From Zygnema cylindricum (lineage: Eukaryota > Streptophyta > Zygnematophyceae > Zygnematales > Zygnemataceae), in NCBI GenBank assembly GCA_037447655.1, contig JBBHKE010002329.1:1-64000 (forward strand): a DNA stretch of 64,000 nt. The letters run 5' to 3'. A program made the translations under genes and the position numbers. The notes under the pieces were generated by a model, which worked only from the letters and a program-made list of their open reading frames with translations, had not been told where the DNA came from and searched no databases. Shown here piece by piece: positions 12,089 to 21,046 of this stretch; the first letter of the stretch is position 1; every line of letters starts with the position of its first letter.

Positions 12089-13960
12089 TTAGATGAAAAA
12101 TAAAGGGTAATTAGAAGAATTAGGACGAAGGCCGGAGGAGAAACGATACTGCTCAAAATGGGGGCGATGAAGAGCTTTGGTGAGAAAGTCAGCAACTTGA
12201 TCCGCAGATTTCACATAGAGAAATTGAAGGGTTCCATCCTCAACACGCTCCCGAGAATATTGATATTGGATGTCGATGTGCTTGGTGCGCTTATGGTGAA
12301 CAGGATTATTGATCAAAGCAAGGGCACCTTGAGAATCGGAGGAGATGGGATTGGGTCCGGGTGGAGGAAAACCAAGATTGGTGAGAAGGGTTCGAAGCCA
12401 AACAACTTCTTTAGCGGCATGGCAGGCAGCCATGTATTCGGCCTCAGCCCAAGAGCAAGCTGTAGTAGGTTGTTTCCTGCAAGACCAAGAGATAAGCCCA
12501 TTTTCCAAGAAAAAACACGAGCCAATAGTACAACGGCGGGAGAGCTCATCTTGCGCCCAATCGGAGTCAACAAAGCCGATGAGGGCAGTAGAACCAGAAG
12601 AGGAGTAAGTGAGGCAAAAGGATTTAGTGCTTTGCAGATACCGAAAGACTCGTTTAGCAGCCACAACATGATCTGGAGAAGGCCTCTGAAGAAATTGACT
12701 AAGTTTCGTAACCGCCGTAGCAATATCTGGCTGAGTGGCTTGTATGGCATACATAAGAGCCCCCACTATGGAGCGGTAAGTGGCATGGAGGGGAGGGGCG
12801 AGGAGGGTGTCGATGGAGGGGACAAGAGGAGAATTAGCATCCAAGGGGGTGGAGATAGAGGAGCAATCGGTCATACCAAAACGATCAAAGAGATTAGAGA
12901 TAAAGGTTTCTTGGGAGAGGCAAAGAGTCTTAGTGGAGCGATTTCGGAGGACTTGGATTCCAAGGTAGTATGTGAGTTCACATAGGTCACTCATGTCAAA
13001 ATGACGTTGAAGAAGGAGTAAAACGGTGGAAATCTTAGAAAGAGACGGACCAACAAGGATGAGGTCATCAACAAAAATAGCAACGATGATTAAGGAAGCA
13101 CCCGAGCCACGAGAATAGATGCTAAAGTCAGCGTCAATGCGAGTGAAGCCTTCTTTCTTCATAGTGGCATCGATAGTATGGTTCCAAACACGAGGAGATT
13201 GTTTCAAACCGTATATTGTTTTGATGAGGTGACAGACTAAGTGTTCAGAGCCAGGGGACACATACCCTTCAGGTTGCTGCATATAAATGTTTTTTGAGAG
13301 GACACCGTTCAAAAAGGCATTTTTTACGTCCATTTGATGAACATGGAAATCATGTTCAACAGCTAATGCAAGGAGAGCGCGAATCGACGTAAGACGAACA
13401 ACTGGAGCATAAGTTTCAGTGAAATCTATACCTTCAATTTGTGAGAATCCCTTGGCCACCAATCGGGCTTTGTATTTGTCAACGGATCCGTCCACTTTTT
13501 GTTTAACGCGAAAAACCCACTTTGAACCGATAGCTTTGCGACCTGAAGGAAGAGGAACAAGATTCCAAGTGTTGTTGGATATGAGGGCGGAATACTCAGC
13601 GTCAACTGCACTTTTCCAAAGGTGAGAGTCAAGGCGTTTGAGAGCGGATTTGAGAGAGAGGGGAGTGGAGATTAGAGAGGCAGAGGGACCAGTTGAATAA
13701 GCGCAAGCAAGGGATGCATGACCCATGGTCTCAATGAGGCGAGACGGAGGGCCACGAGATCTGGTCGGGTATCGACGAGAAGTATCTGGGGGGACATCTG
13801 TGGGGGATAAAAGAGGGTGGGGATTTGAAAGGAGGGGAGGGGGAGGGAGTATAGTGGACGGAAGAGAGGAAAAGAGAGGATCGTCGTCATGGGTAAGGTG
13901 AGAGGACCAAGATGGGGAGGGAGAAGGATCATTTGAGATGAGTGACCTAGGTGAACTCAT
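12089..13960 (-). CDS. Copia (Ty1-type) polyprotein, 3' part: reverse transcriptase and RNase H
   Basis: Open frame of 623 codons covering the linker after integrase, the reverse transcriptase and RNase H of a Ty1/Copia polyprotein. Visible landmarks in order: the RYPTRSRGPPSRL linker motif, the RT start KWVFRVK and YKARLVAKGFSQ, the fingers motif QMDVKNAFLNG, the catalytic box FVDDLILVG, then RNase H with DSDWAQD, AEAEYMA and the closing KHIDIQYQYSRERV. The gag, protease and integrase parts are absent: the frame stops being Copia-like at about 13930, where a fragment of a related element in the opposite orientation begins. The first few residues (13931-13960) come from that fragment, so the ATG at 13960 is probably not native. 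A polypurine tract and LTR follow downstream. It is a 5'-truncated, probably immobile copy with an intact 3' frame. Confidence 0.9.
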   Translation of the reverse strand: MSSPRSLISNDPSPSPSWSSHLTHDDDPLFSSLPSTILPPPPLLSNPHPLLSPTDVPPDTSRRYPTRSRGPPSRLIETMGHASLACAYSTGPSASLISTPLSLKSALKRLDSHLWKSAVDAEYSALISNNTWNLVPLPSGRKAIGSKWVFRVKQKVDGSVDKYKARLVAKGFSQIEGIDFTETYAPVVRLTSIRALLALAVEHDFHVHQMDVKNAFLNGVLSKNIYMQQPEGYVSPGSEHLVCHLIKTIYGLKQSPRVWNHTIDATMKKEGFTRIDADFSIYSRGSGASLIIVAIFVDDLILVGPSLSKISTVLLLLQRHFDMSDLCELTYYLGIQVLRNRSTKTLCLSQETFISNLFDRFGMTDCSSISTPLDANSPLVPSIDTLLAPPLHATYRSIVGALMYAIQATQPDIATAVTKLSQFLQRPSPDHVVAAKRVFRYLQSTKSFCLTYSSSGSTALIGFVDSDWAQDELSRRCTIGSCFFLENGLISWSCRKQPTTACSWAEAEYMAACHAAKEVVWLRTLLTNLGFPPPGPNPISSDSQGALALINNPVHHKRTKHIDIQYQYSRERVEDGTLQFLYVKSADQVADFLTKALHRPHFEQYRFSSGLRPNSSNYPLFFI

Positions 13961-14111
13961 ATACTACCTTGGAATCCAAGTCCTCCGAAATTGCTCCACT
14001 AAGACTCTTTGCCTCTCCCAAGAAACTTTTTTCTCTGATCTCCTTTATCGTTTTGGTATGACCGATTGCTCCTCTATCTCCACCCCCTTGGATGCTAATT
14101 CTCCTCTTGTC
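13931..14111 (+). pseudogene. Inverted fragment of a related Copia reverse transcriptase
   Basis: The plus strand encodes about 60 residues (HFEMSDLGELIYYLGIQV ... DANSPLV) that closely match the minus-strand Copia product encoded at about 12825-13003 (HFDMSDLCELTYYLGIQV ...). It is therefore an inverted second copy, not the same element read twice; it differs at several residues. It abuts the truncated Copia at 13930/13931 and is cut off by the TRIM, which begins at 14119. Confidence 0.85.
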
Positions 14112-14173
14112 TGATTATTGTTAAGATTCCTAGAATCGGGGGATAGAACGGACGATCCCAATAAAGGGATTGA

Positions 14174-14245
14174 TGAGCCGACCAGGATTTGAACCTGGGA
14201 CCTTTCACTTAAGCTGCGAACGCACTACCACTGTGCCACCAGCTC
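14174..14245 (-). tRNA. tRNA-like cloverleaf embedded in the TRIM LTR
   Basis: The 72-nt minus-strand sequence folds as a full cloverleaf. Acceptor GAGCTGG pairs with TCGGCTC (two G-T pairs). The D stem GCAC/GTGC closes a loop containing GG. The anticodon stem TTCGC/GTGAA has one G-T pair. The variable loop is AGGTC and the T stem CCAGG/CCTGG closes loop TTCAAAT. Internal Pol III promoter boxes match consensus: A box TGGCACAGTGG (14228-14238) and B box GGTTCAAATCC (14185-14195). The 7-nt anticodon loop AGCTTAA places CTT at 34-36 but has G instead of U at position 33, so decoding function is doubtful. There is no T4 terminator directly downstream. A TATA motif (TATATAAA, 14270-14277) lies 32 nt upstream of the first base. 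Confidence 0.7.
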
Positions 14246-14375
14246 GCATGTTACGCTGGTGGGTCCATTTTTATATAGGTTTTAGTGTTTCCGGATACCG
14301 AACGCACGTTTCACGTACGTCAACACCCAACCTCGAGAGGTAGCCGGTCATAATAGTCCATGTAAACCTGGTCTC

Positions 14376-14391
14376 CCTGGCTTTGATACCA
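14376..14391 (-). other. Primer-binding site (initiator tRNA-Met type) of the TRIM
   Basis: The minus strand reads TGGTATCAAAGCCAGG immediately after the LTR end AACA. It differs by one base from the usual plant initiator tRNA-Met complement (TGGTATCAGAGC...). Confidence 0.8.
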
Positions 14392-14461
14392 TGTTAAGAT
14401 TCCTAGAATCGGCGGATAGAATGGAAGATCCCAATAAAAGGATTGATGAGCCGGCCAGGAT

Positions 14462-15150
14462 GTCGAATTCCCTTTTCAGGGTCCAAGTTTTGGACCGGCC
14501 GAGTAGTTAGGAAAATAACCCTAGAAGGTAAGATAGGCGGCTAAGATCCTTAGAATTGTACCATAGTTTCGGTCCCTCTGGTCCAAATGTACCTGATAAT
14601 ACTGGCCGATGGAGAGCTCCAACCCACAACTGCATGCACTTTGCACGCNNNNNNNNNNTCCTTACAATGGGACCAGGTTAATCCCTAAACAAGGGAAGGA
14701 GGAACACCAACGACAACAACAATGGACAAAAGATGGAGAAGATCTTCTGTCGTATCAGTGTCCAAATCCCTAATTGGACCAGGGTAACATTCCTTAGGGA
14801 CAAAGGGTAACATTATTTAAGGAACAATGCGATAAAATCATTGTGGTTTGTTAATTACTTAGTTTATGGGGAGGGAAGAACTCCATTCTCTCAAAAAACC
14901 CTAAAAAACCCTAAAAAAAAAAAAAGGTGGCAAAGAAAAAAAATAAAATAAAAAAATCAGGGTGATTGGAAGTGAATGTTGGGCTGCAGCATGTTTGATA
15001 AAAAGGGGGATTGGAATATAGTGTGGATGGAGATAATAAGGAAAGTGAAAAAGTGGAGAGAGAGAGAAACATCGGGACCGTTAATTGGAAGATGTGACGT
15101 ATTTTTGAGGAGGAAAGGAAACAACCAGTAGAAGTAGAAGAACATAATTT
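14462..15150. other. Unassigned spacer with assembly gap
   Basis: After the truncated LTR comes sequence with no recognisable gene. A run of ten N at 14649-14658 marks an assembly gap of unknown true size, so continuity across this point is uncertain. CCCTAAAAAACCCTAAAA near 14900 is a short telomere-like motif, too short to be an interstitial telomere. Confidence 0.6.
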
Positions 15151-18100
15151 TTATGAAAAAAAGAGAATCTTAAGTGTTTGTACGGCCTTTTGGAAGTACC
15201 AAATAGTAACGATACCAATAGTCAGACATAAAAAAAATAAAATGTCTTACGGTTTTGCGAAAACGAAAAAAATCTACGAGGCATTCCAATTGGAAACAAC
15301 AAAAAAAAAAAAACGATGAGCAGAAAACCGTATAATTGATACGAGTTTATTTTTTACGGGAAAAAATCAGGGAAACAACCGACTACTTTGATTTCCTTCA
15401 AAGAGAAATGTACTTTCCTGGTCCATCTCAGTCCATCCCCCTCAAATCTTAGAGATATTTTTTTTTTTTAGAGGATAGTCCAAAACAAAAAAGCATAAAC
15501 ACCATAGCATAAGACAAATAGTGACGTAAAAATCGCAACCAAATACGACAAAAAACAATTGGTGAAGACAAATACAAAGCCTGTGAGCAAACCCATCATC
15601 CAATTTAGATCTTTTTTATACTTTTTTGGGGATGCTCGACCACAATTTTGTTCTACAAAGTAGAAATTACAACAATTACAAATTAATAGCTCTAGGAGCA
15701 CTAACAAAAAAGGATGAGATGAGAAACGATCGACGAATTAAGACGCCGTGTTTCAGTAACCGTGGCACAATAGTCTTACAAAACAAACATATAGTAGTTT
15801 TTTTACAAGATGTCCATCACCCCAAAAAAAAACGGGAGAGCGGACTTGTGAGGAAGAAAGTGGAAGCCCCGTTCAAGTGAGATGGAAGAAAACAACTTTA
15901 CAGTGAAACGGAAATGAGCGACTTTATGGATGGGTAGCTTCGATTGGTATGAAAAGGAAAGAGGGGACGAGAAGGAATAGGAAGAAAAGACCGAGGAGTA
16001 CGGAGTCTTCGAGGAATAAAAAGAGAGGGATCGAAGAGGAAGAAATAGATGTGGTTTGGAAGGAATGAGAAAGAGAGGTCGAGGAAGAAGCTGATGGAGG
16101 TGATCTATGGGAAAGGGTAAAATGGGTAAAATGGGTCGAAGAGGAAGGGGAAATGATGGATCTCATTGCAAAACTTGGTTGGGATCGACTCTTAAAAAAA
16201 AAAAAAAAAAAATTCTGACTCGATAAGGATTTCATTCAATATTTTTTAATTTTGTGTTGTCTTGTGGCTTATTTTCGTATTCGTACACACTTGACGTTGA
16301 TATGTTATGTTTAACACTTTTTTACGTTTGTCGTTTTTCTATCATAATTTTCTACCACCAAAAAAAAAAAAAACCTTGATGACGAGGAAAGATGTGTCCA
16401 GACAAAACTGGAAAAGTTGTCTTCTTGAAAAAATTCCAGGGTAGTCGGATGTCCCGCGAGGGAAACTTTGTATCACTCTATAGGTATTCACTTGTCGTTT
16501 TGGTTTTCGTGATTATGTTTGTATTCTTAACATATGAGTTCTATAATGTCGTGATTATGTGATTACATCATGGAGAGAAAAAGACGAGGACGAAAAAATA
16601 TTTTAGTAAGAATTATCACAAGACTGAAATCTATTCCAATAAAAACATAAAACAAAAGCGGGACAAAAGAAAAATAAACATAAAACATAAATACTTTCAA
16701 TCAGTATACTTCTTCTTTCAAACATTGAAACAATACAAAGCTTAATTCTCCTAGTCTACAAAACTGGTAACCTTGTCACTACATAATGTAGTACTAGCCT
16801 CTCCAATAGGTGTCAACTCTCTAAAAGACTCCTCTCTAAACACAGTAACTACTAATTTTTCTATACCATATTTTACACTATCGAAGCTTGGCCTTTGAGT
16901 TTATATTTAGGCCAGTGAATGCACAAACAGGACTATCGTCCCAATCAAATTAATGGAAAAATATCCAAACTAAAATACGGATAACGTAAGTAATTTTTAC
17001 AGATGGACTTATAATAGTTCGGTTATTACACCAGTCAACAATATGATGGCTGTGCCTTGAGAACAACTTCGAAGCCCAAAAAAAAAAAACAAAAAAAAAA
17101 AAAAAATTTACGTTTCTAATGGTCAGCAGTATACTCATACTTCAAGTAACGAACACATATAAATTCAAAATGTTAAAAAAAGCAAAAAAAAAAAAAACAG
17201 AATTTGGTGACAAGTGGGGTAAGATCCAGCCAGAAAAACATTTACCCATGATGTATGTAAAAAGCACAAGAACAGACAACTGACTGAGATTACAAGAAAA
17301 TGGGACGACAACAAAAAAGAGGGAAAAACAGAGAGACAACAACAACATCAACCCTAAAAAGGCAAAAAACAAAAAAGACAAATGACAAGGAACAGCACCA
17401 AAAAGAGAGTAAACCAGGTCAATGACAAAAAAGAAAGAGAAACAACGAAACAACACAGAAGACAGAAAAACGGAGATAAAACAAAAAAGAGGGAAGAAAA
17501 AAAGAGAAGCTTTCATACTAGTCCAGATGGAAGCTGTGTCAAATCGTTTCCTTTATGAAGCATTTCAAGAAGCTGAAAAGTCTTCGATCCTGGGGCAGCA
17601 CACACACTCAAAAAAAAAAGTTATAAAATTTTGAAAGCTCAAAATTCTATGAAATTCTTTAGGATAGATGAAATGTCTCAATCCCATCTTTCACCTTTCC
17701 TTTTGGACCTTTTCCTTTTGCAAGGTTGTTAGACTCCCAAGCAAAAAGAACCCCTCCAGTTTGTGAAAATTTCAATTCAGAGCAAAAATTCAAAATTCCG
17801 TCGACCGCTGAATGAAATCCCTTCACGCTTCAAATCCCTTCCCTTCCTTTCCCTTCCCTTCCATTCCCTTCTTCCTTCCTTTACCTTATATTTTTTGAAA
17901 ACATTGCTTACGCCCATAAAAGCGATGATTAAAAGTTAAATTTTCCTACGAATCGAAATTCATTATTGAACCGAATCGGAGTCCGAGGGGATGGATCGGA
18001 CGAACTATGGAACGTAGAAACGGAGGGAGAAAGAAGATGGTAAGGCGTAAATTTCTAATTGAAGTACCATTTTCTTGAAACAATTTTGAAGGAAAAAAAA

Positions 18101-20040
18101 TGTAATATTAAAGGAAAAAATGTAGCATTGAAAGAAAAACATGTGACATTGAAGGAATACAATGGCTGTAATTTAGGTTTAAAACTCGAGTTGTCTTCTC
18201 ATAAGAGGAACGAATCTTTCACTATCGACAAAATCATTCTTTAGAATAATACAAACGAAGTCTGAAATGATTTCATTCCAACTTTTGATTCCATTTTTTC
18301 TTCCTTTCCTTCCCCTCCTTCCTTCTCCCTCCATCCATTCCTCTTCCTTTATCCTCCTCATCTGAATCCGAACTGATCCGGATTCCCCTTTTTCCCTTTC
18401 CTTCGCACCTCCTTCTTCCCCTCCCCTCCAGCCACTCCTGAAACTCCTCTCGCTCTCTCGCACGTGCCACGTGGCCAGATTGAAATCCCGCACGTGCGAT
18501 CATGACACGAGCCGCGGCTGCACCGACCTCTCCACCCAGCTCCTCCTCGCGATCCTCATCGCCACGTGGCAGTGAAGCATCGCCACGTGGCAGACTCTAC
18601 TACTTTCGGGGGCCATCGTTTCCTGATAGGATAATTACAATAGTACAATATAGACGTATGAAATATGGCCTGACGTGGAGGGGTGAATCGTACAGTTCGA
18701 GGGTGAACACGTACGGTAATTTACCGCATACAGCCGTACAAGTCGTACGATTTACCCTCGGAATTAAGAAGTAGAAAGTTCGATAACAGTTTTGAAGTAC
18801 GATCCACAGAGTTCAAATTCTTTTTCTTAAAGATGCGGACCATCGGACCGTCCAATACGACTAGACGGACGATTCAGATCGACGATTTAGAAGTTACGCA
18901 AAATTCAAATTTGCATGGAGTCGAAGTTTAGGCTTTTTACTGTTTTAGCGCACTGTACCGTAGTTCAAATTATCTTATGTCCGGAAATGTTTTAATCTCG
19001 ACCGTCAAATATCTATTTGTGAATCTCGACCGTCAAATAGAACAGCAGTCAACAGCCGAGCGCACATATGTTCAAATTCAAACTTCAATGAATCAAACGT
19101 TTTGATTCAAAACGTTTAGTCAAAATCAAATAGTTCGAAGCAGCACACAGTAAAACATGTACAACACTAAATAGTCAAATAATGAAATAATCAAATAAAA
19201 TAAGTCAAATTACGAAACCATATATAATATGGCAACGACTCAAGTAAAACTTTAAACTTGAACTATATATTGAACTGTCAGATTATGGCGTAATTTAATA
19301 TGGCAGCACCTAGTAAAAATTGTACAAATACTGAACAGTCACTATATAGTTACTCCGTACCTCGTACGACTCCTCACTGCGGCCGTACAGATGACGAATC
19401 CTCTCTATATCGCCTAGTAAATCCCTTCCACTCGGTATCGCCCGTCGAACCGGCGTTCCCCTTCGATCCGAAACTCCTCCTCCTGGGTATTGTCCCATTC
19501 CCCATATGTTTTCGGGGTCCCGTGTTCAAACCCTGCTTATGTCTTATTTTCAATCCATACTTCTCATGAAAATGAGCGTTCCTTCTTTTGTGCATTCATG
19601 AAATAGTGTGTGAAACCAATATTGAACACGTCGGACACGACATCGAGGATTTTTTTAGCTTTTACGGTATGAACAGTTTGCTGATATACCGTCCGGTAGA
19701 ACCGAACTGCCATATAACGGGTTACGAATCATCCCTGCCTAGTTGTCCCTTTAAAGGACAGGTGGCAAGAAGAGAAGCTGAGAATCCCCGTTGTTTGCTC
19801 AAGCCACAAATTGGGCCAGCTCCGACGCCGCCCTAGATCTGGGCGGCTTTGATATTATGAAGGAAAATAGCTATTGTAATGTAGATTTAGTATTCCTACT
19901 GGAATCGTCGGTGCTGGTGCAGTACTTTTTCTGAAATGTGCTCTGTGTATGGCAGTTCTTTCGTAGTCGCACATCCAATATCGTAATTGTATGACGTGGA
20001 AGACACGTACAAAAATTGTAATTTCGTCCCTCACAAAATT
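15151..20040. other. AT-rich intergenic region, no supported gene
   Basis: Contains A-runs (e.g. 16195-16212 and 17079-17106) and short purine or pyrimidine tracts. A Ser/Phe-rich frame on the minus strand at 16235-15924 and a short plus frame around 17527-17634 have no visible family resemblance, and I do not call them. G-box sites near 18.5 kb are listed separately. Confidence 0.5.
18463..18595. promoter_or_regulatory. Cluster of three G-box/ABRE-type sites
   Basis: Perfect or near-perfect palindromes GCCACGTGGC occur three times: about 18467-18476, 18561-18570 and 18581-18590. CGCACGTGC motifs lie near 18460 and 18490. Such ACGT-core palindromes bind plant bZIP and bHLH factors. The density suggests a promoter, but I could not find the gene it would drive; no convincing coding region starts nearby on either strand. 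Confidence 0.45.
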
Positions 20041-20045
20041 CACGA

Positions 20046-20560
20046 CACGTGGGAGTACCATTGTGGTGCTTCTAACAAGAAGCTGCTTACGTGGGGATCA
20101 ATATTGACAATTTTGTTTGGTCAGCAGAAATCAAGATCCACTATTTCGGTCAAGAAGTTTAAAGTCACGTTCAGGACACCACGTCCTGCCAGATTTTGTT
20201 TTGAACCGTCGATAATCTGTCACATAGACAGAACGCGGCCTTCACAAAATTTTGTTTTTACCACCCGCATCAAGCTGAAACTTTGACTTGGCGTTAATTC
20301 AAAGCGGATCCAAATTCGGGTGGATCAGATTCAGCCTTGCAATGCCATTCCGTACAAAGACGTGTACTGAAACGCCGGGACAGATGGACCTGCCTTCATT
20401 CAAATGATGCCATGTGGCCACGTATTCGGACTAGATACAAGGAAAGTGCCACGTCCGGGAACCAGCTAGGGTTTTAGGTTTGGATTCCAAAATCTAGGTC
20501 CCACGCTCCGCCCATATAAATTTGCTGCTGCAAATATCTGTAGTACTGTAGACAGTGGAT
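20046..20560 (+). promoter_or_regulatory. Promoter of the Mpv17-family gene
   Basis: A TATA element (TATAAAT, about 20515-20521) lies about 530 bases before the ATG at 21047, leaving a long 5' UTR. Upstream are ACGT-core sites (ACACGTGG near 20047, TGGCCACGT near 20414 and GCCACGTCC near 20447) and a telo-box-like AGGGTTTTAGG (about 20468), a motif common in promoters of housekeeping plant genes. These are motif readings only. Confidence 0.45.
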
Positions 20561-21046
20561 GCCTTCACTGCTGAATCAAAAAGTCTTCCCTTTTTGCATG
20601 TACTTGCAAAACATTTACATGTTAAAAATATTTGCATAATAGTCACCTTTTACAAATATTCTTTTAATTGTCGCCTTTTACCTCTAAGTTCTGCTTGTTT
20701 CATTGGAACGGCAAAACTTAATTCTTATTTCATTCAAGGTTTAAATTAATTTTCTTAAGCATTTAAGTGAACAGTTTCAATTCTCTCCTTTTTCGCATTA
20801 GTGACCGCAAGCAATCTAAATTTAAAGCAGTTTTCTCTTTTACTTATTTTATTTTTGAGGTCACGTTTAACATCTCTTATTTCTCTGGTTACTACTTATT
20901 TGCTTTAGCGGGTTCCATCATAAAAGCCGTTTTTCATTCTGTTGCAATTTTTGTTTCTTTGTTATTTTGAGAAACCGGTTTGCGATTTTTTCTTTAAAAA
21001 CCCAATCTGCAAAAGGTTTTTGGAGAAAAAAGATTTTTATTGAGCC

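Larger units (their letters stand above)
14119..14461 (-). mobile_element. Miniature LTR retrotransposon (TRIM) with a tRNA-like sequence inside its LTR
   Basis: Left copy of the LTR: 14119-14325 (207 bp). On the minus strand it starts TGTTGACGTACG and ends GAATCTTAACA. The internal region is only 66 bp (14326-14391). It contains a polypurine-like tract (ACCTCTCGAGGTTGGG on the minus strand) against the 3' LTR. It also contains a primer-binding site (TGGTATCAAAGCCAGG) directly against the 5' LTR, resembling the 3' end of plant initiator tRNA-Met. The right LTR begins at 14392 and matches the left for 70 bp with 5 differences, then is lost at 14461, inside the tRNA-like segment. TRIMs are known from plants; LTRs containing a tRNA cloverleaf are not something I can name a precedent for. 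The closest analogue is Cassandra, whose LTR carries 5S rRNA. Confidence 0.75.

Noticed and set aside
12158-12985. 275-codon open frame on the plus strand
   Set aside because: Antisense shadow of the Copia reverse transcriptase/RNase H frame; its residues show no family pattern.
14880-14920. CCCTAAAAAACCCTAAAA as an interstitial telomere
   Set aside because: Only two imperfect units; far too short.
15924-16235. 103-codon Ser/Phe-rich frame on the minus strand
   Set aside because: Begins in a poly-A/T run and is low in complexity; no homologous pattern seen.
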